Shown here: in pieces, positions 1 through 8,810 of the stretch
Numbering within the stretch: position 1 is the first letter of the stretch
How the letters are laid out: each line of letters begins with the position of its first letter
Source of the DNA: Stygiobacter sp.
Lineage (GTDB): Bacteria > Pseudomonadota > Alphaproteobacteria > Rhodospirillales > Magnetospirillaceae
Length of the DNA stretch: 64,000 nucleotides
Assembly: GCA_006218045.1 (NCBI GenBank)
Contig: VBWB01000029.1
Span: 1 to 64,000 of the forward strand
Direction of reading: 5' to 3'
Translations under genes and position numbers: made by a program
Notes under the pieces: model-generated
Seen by the model: only the letters and a program-made list of their open reading frames with translations
What the model was told of the DNA's origin: nothing
Database searches by the model: none

Positions 1-678
1 ACCACCATCCCCACCCGCAAGAGCCAGGTGTTCTCCACCGCCGAGGACAACCAGACCGCGGTGACCATCCGCGTGTTCCAGGGCGAGCGTGAAATGGCCG
101 CCGACAACAAGATCCTGGGTCAATTCGACCTGATGGGCATTCCGCCGGCGCCGCGCGGCGTGCCCCAGGTGGAGGTGACCTTCGACATCGACGCCAACGG
201 TATCGTCAACGTGCAGGCCAAGGACAAGGCCACCAACAAGGAACAGCAGATCCGCATCCAGGCCTCGGGCGGTCTGGCCGATGCCGACATCGAACGCATG
301 GTGCGCGAAGCCGAGGCCCATGCCGCCGAGGACAAGAAACGCAAGGAAACGGTGGAAGCCCGCAACCATGCCGACGGCCTGATCCATTCCACCGAAAAGT
401 CGTTGAAGGAATTCGGCGACAAGGCGGAAGCGTCGTTGAAGGCGGAAATCGAGGGTGCCATCGCGTCCTTGCGCGGTGTCATGGACGGCGACGATGCCGA
501 AGCCATCAAGGCCAAGACCGAAGCCCTGATGCAATCGTCCATGAAGCTGGGTGAAGCCATGTACAAGGCGCAGGAAGCCGGCGGCGGCGCCGATGCCGGT
601 GCCGCGCAGGCCGGCGGTGACGACAAGGTGGTCGACGCCGATTTCGAGGAAGTCGACGGCGACAAGAAGGGCAAGTAA
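1..678 (+). CDS. dnaK: Molecular chaperone DnaK, C-terminal part (5' end outside window)
   Basis: The reading frame is open from base 1 and carries the end of Hsp70: the substrate-binding beta domain (start reads [17 protein letters not shown], then [10 protein letters not shown]) followed by the helical lid and a disordered Gly/Ala/Asp tail ending in [10 protein letters not shown]. Only about 225 residues are present, so the ATPase domain lies upstream of the window. DnaK is the cytosolic ATP-driven holdase/foldase working with DnaJ (next gene, 79 bp downstream) and GrpE (encoded at 4.5 kb). A GC-rich hairpin follows the stop. Identity is certain; the start is not visible. Confidence 0.98.
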   Translation, partial: TTIPTRKSQVFSTAEDNQTAVTIRVFQGEREMAADNKILGQFDLMGIPPAPRGVPQVEVTFDIDANGIVNVQAKDKATNKEQQIRIQASGGLADADIERMVREAEAHAAEDKKRKETVEARNHADGLIHSTEKSLKEFGDKAEASLKAEIEGAIASLRGVMDGDDAEAIKAKTEALMQSSMKLGEAMYKAQEAGGGADAGAAQAGGDDKVVDADFEEVDGDKKGK

Positions 679-693
679 GCCCGACAGCCAAGC

Positions 694-732
694 CGCCCGC
701 CCCTGGTCTTCGGATTGAAGGGGCGGGCGTTT
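694..732 (+). terminator. Hairpin between dnaK and dnaJ (attenuator-like terminator)
   Basis: A perfect 10-bp stem, CGCCCGCCCC at 694-703 paired with GGGGCGGGCG at 720-729, is followed by only a short T stretch. It sits in the 79-bp gap between dnaK and dnaJ. Such a weak terminator would let part of the transcription continue into dnaJ, fitting the usual excess of DnaK over DnaJ. Function is inferred from sequence alone. Confidence 0.6.
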
Positions 733-757
733 CGCCCCATAAAGAAACGGTATTGGT

Positions 758-1906
758 ATGAGCAAGCGCGACTATTACGAAGTCCTGGGCGCGGAACGCG
801 GAGCCTCGGCCGACGAGCTGAAAAAGGCCTATCGCAAGCTGGCCATGCAGTACCACCCCGACCGCAACCCCGACAGCCCGGACGCGGCGGACAAGTTCAA
901 GGAATTGAACGAAGCCTACGACGTCCTCAAGGACGACCAGAAGCGCGCCGCCTATGACCGCTTCGGCCATGCCGCCTTTGAAAACGGCATGGGCGGCGGA
1001 CGCGGGCCAAGCGGCGGTTTCTCCGATTTCGGCGGCGGCGGCGGTTTCTCCGACCTGTTCGAGGAAATGTTCGGCGATTTCATGGGCGGTGGGCGCCGGG
1101 GCCAAGCCACCGGGCGCGGCAGTGACCTGCGCTTCAACATGGATATCAGCCTGGAAGACGCCTTCGCCGGCAAGAGCACCACCATCACCGTGCCGTCCTC
1201 GGCCCCGTGTGAAGCGTGCAAGGGCAGCGGTTCCAAGGACGGCGCCCAGCCGACCACCTGCGGCACCTGTCACGGTCACGGCAAGGTCCGGGCTCAGCAG
1301 GGCTTCTTCACCATCGAACGCACCTGCCCCACCTGCCAGGGCATGGGCAAGGTGATCAAGGACCCCTGCCGGGTGTGCGGCGGTCAGGGCAAGGTGCGCA
1401 AGGACAAGACGCTTCAGGTCACCATCCCCGCCGGCGTCGAGGAAGGCACCCGCATTCGTCTGGCCGGCGAGGGCGAGGCGGGAACGCGCGGTGCCCCTGC
1501 CGGCGATCTCTACATCTTCCTGTCGATCAAACCGCACCGCCTGTTCCAGCGTGACGGCGCCAATATCTATTGCCGGGTGCCCATCCCCATGACCACCGCC
1601 GCTTTGGGCGGCGCCATCGACGTGCCCACCATCGAGGGCGCCATGACCAAGGTGACCATTCCGCCCGGCACCCAATCGGGCAACCAGTTCCGGCTGAAAT
1701 CCAAGGGCATGAGTGTGCTGCGCTCTCCGGCCCGTGGCGACATGTTCATCCAGGCCATGGTCGAGACCCCGGTCAACCTGACCGCCCGTCAGCAGGAATT
1801 GTTGAAGGAATTCGAGACCGCCGGCGACAAGGACACCAAGCACAATCCGGAAAGCGAAGGCTTTTTCGCCAAGGTCAAGGAATTGTGGAAGGATTTGACC
1901 GAGTAG
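758..1906 (+). CDS. dnaJ: Chaperone DnaJ (Hsp40 co-chaperone)
   Basis: A 382-residue type I J protein. The N-terminal J domain has the HPD motif at residues 33-35. A Gly/Phe-rich linker (about 75-110) follows, then four CxxCxGxG zinc repeats ([32 protein letters not shown]) and the C-terminal substrate-binding domains. It stimulates DnaK ATP hydrolysis and hands over unfolded clients in the cytosol. Length and domain order match the family, and dnaK lies directly upstream. No CIRCE repeat is visible in front of it, so it is probably read from the dnaK promoter. Confidence 0.98.
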   Translation: MSKRDYYEVLGAERGASADELKKAYRKLAMQYHPDRNPDSPDAADKFKELNEAYDVLKDDQKRAAYDRFGHAAFENGMGGGRGPSGGFSDFGGGGGFSDLFEEMFGDFMGGGRRGQATGRGSDLRFNMDISLEDAFAGKSTTITVPSSAPCEACKGSGSKDGAQPTTCGTCHGHGKVRAQQGFFTIERTCPTCQGMGKVIKDPCRVCGGQGKVRKDKTLQVTIPAGVEEGTRIRLAGEGEAGTRGAPAGDLYIFLSIKPHRLFQRDGANIYCRVPIPMTTAALGGAIDVPTIEGAMTKVTIPPGTQSGNQFRLKSKGMSVLRSPARGDMFIQAMVETPVNLTARQQELLKEFETAGDKDTKHNPESEGFFAKVKELWKDLTE

Positions 1907-1922
1907 GGGATTGAACCCGCAT

Positions 1923-1953
1923 GCCTGATGCGCATATCATCTGCGCATCAGGC
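1923..1953. promoter_or_regulatory. 12-bp perfect inverted repeat upstream of ccdAB-type genes (putative operator)
   Basis: GCCTGATGCGCA (1923-1934) and TGCGCATCAGGC (1942-1953) form a perfect inverted repeat with a 7-nt centre. It lies 16 bp after the dnaJ stop region and just before the ribosome-binding site of the antitoxin gene. No T run follows, which argues against a terminator. CcdA-family antitoxins bind their own promoter as dimers, so an autoregulatory operator is the likely role; this is inference. Confidence 0.5.
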
Positions 1954-1966
1954 GTGGAGCAATGCC

Positions 1967-2197
1967 ATGAACGTGGTCCCAAAGAAGTCCTGCAATCTCA
2001 GCATCAATGCCGAGCTGCTGCGCGAGGCCAAGGGTTTGGGCATCAACCTGAGCCAGACCCTGGAAGCCGAGCTGGAAAAGCTGGTGCGCCAGGCCCGCGC
2101 CAAGGCCTGGGCCGAGGAAAACCGCGAAGCCATCGAAAGCCAGAACCGCTGGATCGAGAAGCATGGCTTGTTTTCAGATCATTTCCGGTTCTTCTGA
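1967..2197 (+). CDS. ccdA: CcdA-family antitoxin
   Basis: A 76-residue protein. The N-terminal part has the short beta strand plus helix expected of a ribbon-helix-helix DNA-binding dimer (CNLSINAELLREAKGLGINL). The C-terminal part follows the CcdA toxin-wrapping pattern W-EN-E-IE-HG-F-D. The start is set by GGAG at 1956-1959, 7 nt before ATG; an upstream in-frame ATG at 1928 lies inside the inverted repeat and lacks such a site. Its TGA overlaps the ATG of the toxin gene, the usual coupled arrangement. It would neutralise the CcdB-like partner and autoregulate the pair. The module sits between dnaJ and dapB, an unusual place. Confidence 0.9.
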   Translation: MNVVPKKSCNLSINAELLREAKGLGINLSQTLEAELEKLVRQARAKAWAEENREAIESQNRWIEKHGLFSDHFRFF

Positions 2198-2508
2198 TGG
2201 CCCAGTTCGACGTTTACGCCAATCCGGTCGCAGGTATGGAAGGTGGCGCCCCTTTCGTCGTCGATGTGCAATCCGACCATCTGGCCGGCCTGCCCACCCG
2301 CATGATCGTGCCCCTGGCCGTCCCCGATGATTTCCAGCCCATTCGTCACCTCAACCCGCCGATGGAGGTGGGTGACGAACGCTTTGTCCTGATGACCCAG
2401 TTCATGGCCGCTCTCCCCCGTCAGGTGCTGGGCACCCCGGTGGGCAGCCTCGCCGACCGGCGCGCAACCATCCTCGCCGCCCTGGATTTCCTGTTCACCG
2501 GCATCTGA
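2197..2508 (+). CDS. ccdB: CcdB-family toxin (gyrase-targeting type)
   Basis: A 103-residue protein aligning end to end with F-plasmid CcdB (101 residues): FVVDVQSD near residue 20, MIVPL near 36, HLNP and VGDE at 51-61, then MTQFMAALP. The family poisons DNA gyrase. The F-plasmid toxin ends in Trp-Gly-Ile, residues reported as essential for killing; this protein ends in Thr-Gly-Ile, so the tryptophan is missing while Gly-Ile is kept. The start ATG overlaps the antitoxin stop. It may be a weakened or retargeted toxin, or a natural chromosomal variant; toxicity cannot be judged from sequence. Confidence 0.9.
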   Translation: MAQFDVYANPVAGMEGGAPFVVDVQSDHLAGLPTRMIVPLAVPDDFQPIRHLNPPMEVGDERFVLMTQFMAALPRQVLGTPVGSLADRRATILAALDFLFTGI

Positions 2509-2525
2509 GTTACGGAGCAACACAC

Positions 2526-3323
2526 ATGAAGATCGGTATCGTCGGCTGCGCCGGCCGCATGGGACGGATGTTGATGAACGCGGTGGCCGATGCCGACGGC
2601 TGCCAGCTTTCCGGCGGCACCGAACGCCCCGGCTCGGCCCTGATCGGCAAGGATGTGGGCGACGTACTGGGGCGCGACGCCCTCGGCGCTTTCATCGGTG
2701 AAAATCCGTCATCCTTGTTCGCGGCCTCCGACGCCGTCATCGACTTCACCGCGCCCGCCGCCACCGTGGCGCATGCTGGCTTGGCCGCCGAGATGGGCAA
2801 GATCCTGATCGTCGGCACCACTGGGCTTTCCCAGGACGACGAGGCCAAGCTGGCCGAAGCGGCCCAGAAGACCAGCATCGTCTATGCCCCCAATTTCAGC
2901 ATTGGCGTCAATTTGCTGATGGCCCTGACCGAGCGCGCGGCGGCCATTCTCGGGGATGATTACGATATCGAAATCGTCGAGATGCACCACCGCCACAAGG
3001 TCGACGCCCCCAGCGGCACCGCCTTGGGTCTGGGCCGCGCCGCCGCCAAGGGCCGCGCCGTGGCGCTGGACAGCGTGTGGTGCAAGGCCCGCGACGGCCA
3101 TCCCGGTGCCCGGCCCAAGGGCGAGATCGGCTTCGCCACCCTCCGCGGCGGCGACGTGGTCGGCGATCATACGGTGATGTTCGCCGCCGAGGGCGAGCGG
3201 ATGGAACTGAGCCACAAGGCGTCAAGCCGCGCCGTCTTCGCCAAGGGCGCGGTGCGCGCTGCCCGGTGGGCCAAGGACCAGGGACCGGGGCTTTATTCCA
3301 TGCGCGACGTTTTGGGGCTGTAA
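2526..3323 (+). CDS. dapB: 4-hydroxy-tetrahydrodipicolinate reductase
   Basis: A 265-residue enzyme of lysine and meso-diaminopimelate synthesis; it reduces hydroxy-tetrahydrodipicolinate with NAD(P)H in the cytosol. The N-terminal Rossmann motif reads GIVGCAGRMGR. The signature containing the catalytic His/Lys, EMHHRHKVDAPSGTA, begins near residue 151, and the APNFSIGVN segment precedes it. Length is normal. It follows the ccdAB-like pair by 17 bp. The 3' end overlaps the opposite-strand gene by 31 bp. Confidence 0.98.
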   Translation: MKIGIVGCAGRMGRMLMNAVADADGCQLSGGTERPGSALIGKDVGDVLGRDALGAFIGENPSSLFAASDAVIDFTAPAATVAHAGLAAEMGKILIVGTTGLSQDDEAKLAEAAQKTSIVYAPNFSIGVNLLMALTERAAAILGDDYDIEIVEMHHRHKVDAPSGTALGLGRAAAKGRAVALDSVWCKARDGHPGARPKGEIGFATLRGGDVVGDHTVMFAAEGERMELSHKASSRAVFAKGAVRAARWAKDQGPGLYSMRDVLGL

Positions 3324-4486
3324 ATCAGCTTCCACACCGTGCGCCCGGCATCGTCGGCGACGTAAAGCGCGCCATCCGCTCCGGCGGCCACCCCCACCGG
3401 TCGCCCCCACACCGCGTGGGGGCCGGCCATGAAGCCGGTGGCGAAGGCCTCGTAATACCCCACCGGCTTGCCGTCCTTGAACGGCACCCGGGCGACCATG
3501 TAGCCGATGGGGTCCGAGCGGTTCCACGATCCGTGCAGACCGACAAAGGCGTCACCATGGGCGAAGGCCAGCCCCAACGGGGCCGAATGAGCCCGGAACA
3601 GAATGTCGGGCACACGCGCCGCCACCACCTTGTCGGCGGCCTTATGGCCCAGACCGGGCTGCGGATGAGCGCCCAAATAGGCATAAGGCCAGCCGTAGAA
3701 GCCGCTCTCCACCACCCGGGTCAGGTAATCGGGCACCAATTCGTCGCCCAGACCGTCGCGTTCGTTGACCACCGCCCATAATTCAGTGCTGCCGGGGCGA
3801 AAGGCCATCCCCACCGGATTGCGCAAACCGCTGGCGAAACTGCGCCCGCCCGATCCGTCCATGTCGAACGCGCGCACGGTAGCGCGCGGCTCGGCCTCTT
3901 CCGCCACGTTCCCGCGTGAGCCGATGCCCACGTAAAAGCGGCTTCCATCGGGATGGATGGTGAGCGAACGGGTGGAATGGCCGCGATCGTCGCCCAGGGC
4001 GCCGTCGGGGGTCACTTGCCGGCGGCGCCCCGCCTTATCCTCACCGGGCCGCCACGGCAAGGCCCACACCGCCTTGGTATCGGCCACCCAGACTTCACCA
4101 TCCCGCTCGGCCAGACCGAAGGGTTCATCGAAACCGGCGGCCAGGGTGGTATGACTGTCGGCTATTCCGTCGCCATCGCCATCCACCAGCCGGGTCAGTC
4201 TGTCGAAGCGCTGCTCGGCCACCAACACCGAGTTGTCGGACAGCACCAGCAGATTGCGCGGATGATCCAATCCAGTCGCGAACAGCGTTGCCCGCCAGCC
4301 CGGCGGCAGGTTGAGCCCGGCCCCCGGCGGTCGCGCCACCACATCGGCGGGATTGGCCACCGACGGGGTGGCGAAGGGGGCGGGCAGACCAGAGACATCG
4401 ACGCGAAAACGGGTGCCGGGGGCCGGATCGGCGGCCAGGGCCGGTACGGCCATAACCAGCAACAGCGGAATGAAGCGTTTCATCAT
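3293..4486 (-). CDS. Secreted sorbosone/glucose dehydrogenase-like beta-propeller protein
   Basis: A 397-residue exported protein. The N-terminal signal peptide (MKRFIPLLLVMAVPALA) probably ends after ALA near residue 18. The rest matches the soluble aldose/sorbosone dehydrogenase propeller family, with GLDHPRNLLVL, LRNPVGMAF and HGSWNRS as characteristic blade motifs. Members may use PQQ to oxidise sugars in the periplasm; the substrate cannot be told here. Two ATGs (4486, 4483) are possible. The gene converges on dapB and overlaps its last 31 bp. Confidence 0.85.
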   Translation of the reverse strand: MMKRFIPLLLVMAVPALAADPAPGTRFRVDVSGLPAPFATPSVANPADVVARPPGAGLNLPPGWRATLFATGLDHPRNLLVLSDNSVLVAEQRFDRLTRLVDGDGDGIADSHTTLAAGFDEPFGLAERDGEVWVADTKAVWALPWRPGEDKAGRRRQVTPDGALGDDRGHSTRSLTIHPDGSRFYVGIGSRGNVAEEAEPRATVRAFDMDGSGGRSFASGLRNPVGMAFRPGSTELWAVVNERDGLGDELVPDYLTRVVESGFYGWPYAYLGAHPQPGLGHKAADKVVAARVPDILFRAHSAPLGLAFAHGDAFVGLHGSWNRSDPIGYMVARVPFKDGKPVGYYEAFATGFMAGPHAVWGRPVGVAAGADGALYVADDAGRTVWKLIYSPKTSRME

Positions 4487-4500
4487 TCGGGCCTCTCATG

Positions 4501-4530
4501 AAAAAGGCCCGCTGTTTCCGGCGGGCCTTT
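4501..4530 (-). terminator. Rho-independent terminator after grpE
   Basis: On the minus strand the stem AAAGGCCCGC/GCGGGCCTTT is 10 bp with an 8-nt loop and runs into five T residues (AAAAA at 4501-4505 on the plus strand). It lies 5 bp beyond the grpE stop and would end the hrcA-grpE transcript. It also sits just upstream of the sorbosone-dehydrogenase-like gene, insulating it. Confidence 0.85.
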
Positions 4531-4535
4531 CATCT

Positions 4536-5126
4536 TCACGCGCTGGTATCGACCTGTTCGCCCGGCGGCGTCTTCGGGCCGCCCTTGGCGACGGCGACCA
4601 GGGCCGGACGCAGCAGGCGTTCATGCAATTGATAGCCCTGCTGCATGACCATCACCACCGTGCCTTCCGGCTGGCTGGCATCTTCCATCTCCATCATCGC
4701 CTGATGCAGATTGGGGTCGAAACGCTGGCCCAGGGCCTGGATCAGGCGGATACCATAGCGTTCCAGCGCCGCCAGCATCTCGCGTTCGGTCAGTTCCACC
4801 CCTACCGTCAGGGTGTTGGCGATATCGTTGCCTTCCCGCGCGGTCGGCGGCACCGCATCAAGGGCGCGGCGCAGGTTGTCGGCCACCGACAGCACGTCCT
4901 TGGCGAAATTGGACACCGCGAACTTGCCGCGATCCTCGGCCTGCTGTTCCAGCCGGCGGCGGACGTTCTCGGTATCGGCGCGGGCGTAAAGAACCTCGCT
5001 TTTCAGCTTGGCCACTTCCGCTTCCAGCTCGGCGATGCGGGCCTCGGGGGCGACGACCTCGGCCGGGGCCGGGGTTTCCGGGGCGGGCGCTTCCGCGCTT
5101 TGTTCGGTGGTCTGTTCCTCGCTCAT
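4536..5126 (-). CDS. grpE: Nucleotide exchange factor GrpE
   Basis: A 196-residue GrpE: acidic, proline-rich disordered N-terminus, long central coiled coil (ARIAELEAEVAKLKSEVLYA), then the four-helix and beta-wing part ending in GYQLHERLLRPALVAVA, which is the family signature. It releases ADP from DnaK. The ATG at 5126 is preceded by GGAAGAA at good spacing; an upstream TTG (5144) lies inside that site and is unlikely. It follows hrcA by 20 bp in one operon and is closed by a strong terminator. Confidence 0.97.
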   Translation of the reverse strand: MSEEQTTEQSAEAPAPETPAPAEVVAPEARIAELEAEVAKLKSEVLYARADTENVRRRLEQQAEDRGKFAVSNFAKDVLSVADNLRRALDAVPPTAREGNDIANTLTVGVELTEREMLAALERYGIRLIQALGQRFDPNLHQAMMEMEDASQPEGTVVMVMQQGYQLHERLLRPALVAVAKGGPKTPPGEQVDTSA

Positions 5127-5146
5127 GCCTGTTCTTCCGTTCAAAG

Positions 5147-6208
5147 TTAACCGATCAAGCGGCCGACCACCTTGGCGGTGTAATCGACCATGGGGATGAT
5201 ACGGGCGAAATTCAGCCGCTGCGGGCCGATGACGCCGATGGCGCCGACGATCTGTTCCCGCGCGTCGCGATAGGGGGCGACGATCATGGAACAGCCGGTG
5301 ACGCCGAACAGCTCGTTTTCCGAGCCGATGAAAATCTGCACACCCTCGGCCATGTTGGCCAGATCCAACAAGCGCAGGAATTGTTCCGAGGTTTCCAGCG
5401 CCTCGAACAGTCCGCGGATGCTTTCCAAATCCTCGACGGCGGTGACGTCGTCAAGCAAATGCGACTGACCGCGCACGATCAGCGAGGACTTGGCGCCATC
5501 GCCCGACCAGGTGGCGAGGCCGGCTTCCACCACCCGGGTGGTCAGCTCGTCCAGTTGATGACGTTGGTGGTCCAGTTCCAACTGCACCAGTTCGCGCACG
5601 TCGTCGAGCGTGCGCCCGGCCAGACGGTCGTTGAGGAAATTGGCCGCCTCTACCAGGGCGCTGGGCTGCACTTCGGGCGGCAGGTCGAGCAGGCGGTTTT
5701 CCACCATGCCATCCTGGGTCACCAGCACCACCAGGGCGCGACCTTGACCCAGCCAGACGAAATCGATCTGCTTGAGCGCCCGCTGGATCTTGGGCGCCAC
5801 CACCATGCCGGCGCAGCGCGACAGGCCGGACAGGGCGCCGATGGCCTCGGCCAGCACCTGTTCCATGCTTTTGCCCATGGCCTGACAGCGGGTGTCGATG
5901 GCCGAACGCTCGTCCTCGGGCAGGCCACCCACTTCCAACAGGCCGTTGACGAACAGACGCATGCCGGCCTGGGTCGGCAACCGCCCGGCCGAGCTGTGGC
6001 GGGCATAAAGCAGGCCGGCATCTTCCAGATCGGCCATGACGTTGCGGATGGTCGCCGGCGACAGCGACACCCCCAGCCGCCGCGACAATGTGCGCGAGCC
6101 GATGGGCTCGCCGGTGTGCACATAGGCCTCGACGATTTGGCGGAATATCTCGCGCGAGCGGGTGTTGAGCTCGGTTATGACGGGGCTTTTGCCGCGCATG
6201 CTGACCAT
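5147..6208 (-). CDS. hrcA: Heat-inducible transcription repressor HrcA
   Basis: A 353-residue repressor. The N-terminal winged helix (residues about 10-80) has LGVSLSPATIRNVMADLEDAGLL, followed by the GAF-like and insertion domains ending in VDYTAKVVGRLIG. HrcA binds CIRCE operators in front of chaperone genes and loses activity when GroEL is titrated. Operon with grpE. No clear CIRCE (TTAGCACTC-N9-GAGTGCTAA) is visible in the 124-bp gap to rph, so its target here is presumably groESL elsewhere. Confidence 0.97.
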   Translation of the reverse strand: MVSMRGKSPVITELNTRSREIFRQIVEAYVHTGEPIGSRTLSRRLGVSLSPATIRNVMADLEDAGLLYARHSSAGRLPTQAGMRLFVNGLLEVGGLPEDERSAIDTRCQAMGKSMEQVLAEAIGALSGLSRCAGMVVAPKIQRALKQIDFVWLGQGRALVVLVTQDGMVENRLLDLPPEVQPSALVEAANFLNDRLAGRTLDDVRELVQLELDHQRHQLDELTTRVVEAGLATWSGDGAKSSLIVRGQSHLLDDVTAVEDLESIRGLFEALETSEQFLRLLDLANMAEGVQIFIGSENELFGVTGCSMIVAPYRDAREQIVGAIGVIGPQRLNFARIIPMVDYTAKVVGRLIG

Positions 6209-6332
6209 GATCCTTTACTTGTGCCGGGAATCTAGTGAGGGATGACCATCCCGTCAACGTGAGGGGTTCCACACGGGGCGATGAATCGTTAGGGTTCGGG
6301 CAAATTCCGCCCCTGAACCTCAAGGAAGCCTC

Positions 6333-7058
6333 ATGTCCCATCGCCCCTCTGGCCGCGCTTTCGACCAATTGCGCGTCATCCGTCTGGAAACCGGCTTTTC
6401 CCGCCATGCCGAAGGGTCGTGCCTGGCCAAGTTCGGCGATACCCACGTCTTGTGCACCGCCTCGGTGGAAGAGCGGGTGCCGCCCTTCCTGCGCAATACC
6501 GGCAAGGGCTGGGTCACCGCCGAATACGGCATGCTGCCCAGGTCCACCCACACCCGCACCGACCGTGAAGCGGCCAAGGGCAAGCAATCGGGCCGCACCC
6601 ATGAAATCCAGCGCCTGATCGGCCGCAGCTTGCGCGCCGTCACCGATCTGACCGCCATGGGCGAAATGCAGATCAAGCTCGATTGCGACGTGTTGCAGGC
6701 CGATGGCGGCACCCGCACCGCGTCGATCACCGGCGCCTGGGTGGCCCTGCATCTGGCCTTCCAGAAACTGGTCGAGGCCGGCAAGCTGTCGGCTGTGCCG
6801 CTGATCGATCAGGTCGCCGCCATTTCCTGCGGCATCTACGAGGGCCAGGCGGTGCTGGATCTGGATTATCCCGAGGATTCCTCGGCCCAGGCCGATGCCA
6901 ATTTCGTCCTGACCGGCACCGGCGGCATCGTCGAGGTGCAGGGCACCGCCGAGGAACGCCCGTTCAGCCGCGACCAGTTCAGCCAATTGCTGGAACTGGC
7001 GGAAAAGGGTGTGACCGAGCTGGCCCTGTTGCAGAAAAAGGCGGTGGGGCTGGCATGA
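6333..7058 (+). CDS. rph: Ribonuclease PH
   Basis: A 241-residue phosphorolytic 3'-5' exoribonuclease that trims tRNA 3' ends. Family motifs are present: the N-terminal [24 protein letters not shown] near residue 65, [17 protein letters not shown] (phosphate-binding) and the [20 protein letters not shown] block. The start has AAGGAAG 5 nt upstream. It is divergent from hrcA and coupled to rdgB by an ATGA overlap. Confidence 0.98.
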   Translation: MSHRPSGRAFDQLRVIRLETGFSRHAEGSCLAKFGDTHVLCTASVEERVPPFLRNTGKGWVTAEYGMLPRSTHTRTDREAAKGKQSGRTHEIQRLIGRSLRAVTDLTAMGEMQIKLDCDVLQADGGTRTASITGAWVALHLAFQKLVEAGKLSAVPLIDQVAAISCGIYEGQAVLDLDYPEDSSAQADANFVLTGTGGIVEVQGTAEERPFSRDQFSQLLELAEKGVTELALLQKKAVGLA

Positions 7059-7651
7059 GCCGGAAATTCACCGCAGGCCCGCTGGTCATCGCCAGCCACA
7101 ATGCCGGCAAGGTCCGCGAAATCGGTGAACTGCTTGGGCGTTTCGACGCCCAGGTGGTCTCCGCCGGTAGTCTGGGCCTGGACGAGCCCGAGGAAACCGG
7201 CACCACCTTTGCCGCCAATGCCGAGCTGAAAGCGCTGGCGGCGGCCAAGGCCGCCAATCTGCCGGCTTTAGCCGACGATTCCGGTCTGGCGGTGAATGCC
7301 CTGGGCGGCGATCCCGGTATTTACTCCGCCCGCTGGGCCGGTCCTGCCAAGGATTTCGGCGCCGCCATGAAGCTGGTGCACGACAAGATGGACGACGGCC
7401 CGGACCGGGGCGCGCGCTTCGTCTGCGCCCTGGCCCTGGCCTGGCCCGACGGCCACGTCGATACCTTTGAAGGCGTGGTCGAGGGCGACATCGTCTGGCC
7501 GCCGCGCGGGGCCAACGGTTTCGGCTATGATCCGTTCTTTCTGCCCAAGGGCGGCAGCCTGACCTTCGGCGAAATGGAAGCGGCGGCCAAGCACGCCATC
7601 AGCCACCGGGCCGATGCTTTCGCCAAGCTGGTGGCGGCGTGCTTCCAGTAG
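7055..7651 (+). CDS. rdgB: dITP/XTP pyrophosphatase (house-cleaning NTPase)
   Basis: A 198-residue Ham1/RdgB protein that hydrolyses non-canonical purine triphosphates (ITP, dITP, XTP) to monophosphates. Motifs: [12 protein letters not shown] at the N-terminus, [24 protein letters not shown] and [10 protein letters not shown]. The ATG overlaps the rph stop (ATGA). Downstream, hemW starts within the last 13 bp. Confidence 0.98.
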   Translation: MSRKFTAGPLVIASHNAGKVREIGELLGRFDAQVVSAGSLGLDEPEETGTTFAANAELKALAAAKAANLPALADDSGLAVNALGGDPGIYSARWAGPAKDFGAAMKLVHDKMDDGPDRGARFVCALALAWPDGHVDTFEGVVEGDIVWPPRGANGFGYDPFFLPKGGSLTFGEMEAAAKHAISHRADAFAKLVAACFQ

Positions 7652-8796
7652 CCCCCACGCCCGGGTTCGGGGTTTATGTGCACTGGCCGTTCTGCCTGTC
7701 CAAATGCCCCTATTGCGATTTCAACAGCCATGCCGGCAACGGCATCGACCAGGATCGCTGGCGCCGCGCCTTGCTGGCCGAACTTGAACATTTCGCCGCC
7801 CGCAAACCGGAGGCGGAGGTTACCTCGATCTTTTTCGGCGGCGGCACCCCCAGCCTGATGGACCCGGCCTCCATTGCCGCCCTGATCGACCGTATCCATC
7901 AGCTTTGGCCCTGTGATTCCGTGATCGAAATCACCCTGGAGGCTAATCCATCGACGGTGGAGGCCCAGCGTTTCCGCGATTTCCGCGCCGCCGGCATCAC
8001 TCGCCTGTCCTTGGGCGTGCAGGCGCTGAACGATGCCGATCTGCATTTCCTCGGACGCCGCCACGACGCCGCCGAAGCCCTGGCGGCGTTGGAGGTGGCT
8101 GCCGCCACCTTCGAGCGTTTCAGTTTCGACCTGATTTACGCCCGCCCCGGCCAAACCATGGCAGCGTGGCAAGCCGAGCTTGGCCGGGCGCTTACTCTGA
8201 CCGGCGGCCATCTGTCGGCCTATCAGCTGACCATCGAGGAAGGCACCGCCTTTTATCCCCTCCATGCGCGCGGTGAATTCCAACTGCCCGACGAGGATTT
8301 GGCCGCCGACCTGTTCGCCCTGACCCGGTCGATGACGGCGGAAGCCGGAATGCCCGCCTATGAGATTTCCAACCACGCCCGCCCCGGCCAGGAAAGCCGT
8401 CACAACCTGACCTATTGGCGCGGCGGCGATTATGTCGGCATCGGCCCCGGCGCCCATGGCCGGCTAAACCACACCGCCACCCGCCAGCACCGCGCCCCCG
8501 ATGTGTGGCTGCGCCGAGTGGAAGCCCACGGCCATGCCTGCCAGGGCGAGGAAGCCTTGGACCCGCGCACCCGCGCGGAAGAACTGGTGATGATGGGGTT
8601 GCGGCTGAAGGAAGGCATCCACGCCGGCTATTTCCGCGACCAATGCGGCCTGGATTTATCCCGGGTCGTCGATCCTCAGGCTTGTGCGCAACTGGAACAA
8701 GACGGTTTACTGATGCGCACAGCCCACGGCATCGCCGCCACCGAGGCCGGATTATTGGTGCTGAATTCCCTGACCGGGGCCTTGCTGCGGGCTTGA
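7639..8796 (+). CDS. hemW: Radical SAM haem chaperone HemW (HemN-like)
   Basis: A 385-residue radical SAM protein. The cluster motif [10 protein letters not shown] places cysteines at 19, 23 and 26 followed by Asp-Phe; true coproporphyrinogen III dehydrogenase HemN has an extra cysteine at the last position, so this is HemW-like rather than Hem[17 protein letters not shown] is the other family motif. HemW binds haem and delivers it to target proteins. The start is GTG, inside rdgB by 13 bp; no other start keeps the conserved YVHWPFC segment. It ends the rph-rdgB-hemW operon. Confidence 0.92.
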   Translation: MLPVAPTPGFGVYVHWPFCLSKCPYCDFNSHAGNGIDQDRWRRALLAELEHFAARKPEAEVTSIFFGGGTPSLMDPASIAALIDRIHQLWPCDSVIEITLEANPSTVEAQRFRDFRAAGITRLSLGVQALNDADLHFLGRRHDAAEALAALEVAAATFERFSFDLIYARPGQTMAAWQAELGRALTLTGGHLSAYQLTIEEGTAFYPLHARGEFQLPDEDLAADLFALTRSMTAEAGMPAYEISNHARPGQESRHNLTYWRGGDYVGIGPGAHGRLNHTATRQHRAPDVWLRRVEAHGHACQGEEALDPRTRAEELVMMGLRLKEGIHAGYFRDQCGLDLSRVVDPQACAQLEQDGLLMRTAHGIAATEAGLLVLNSLTGALLRA

Positions 8797-8810
8797 TTCC
8801 CCCCGCTTTC

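Noticed and set aside
506-1843. Long open frame on the minus strand across dnaK-dnaJ
   Set aside because: It is antisense to dnaJ; composition (Gly/Ala/His-rich low-complexity product) is typical of shadow frames in GC-rich genes.
6209-6332. CIRCE operator between hrcA and rph
   Set aside because: No TTAGCACTC/GAGTGCTAA-type inverted repeat is present.
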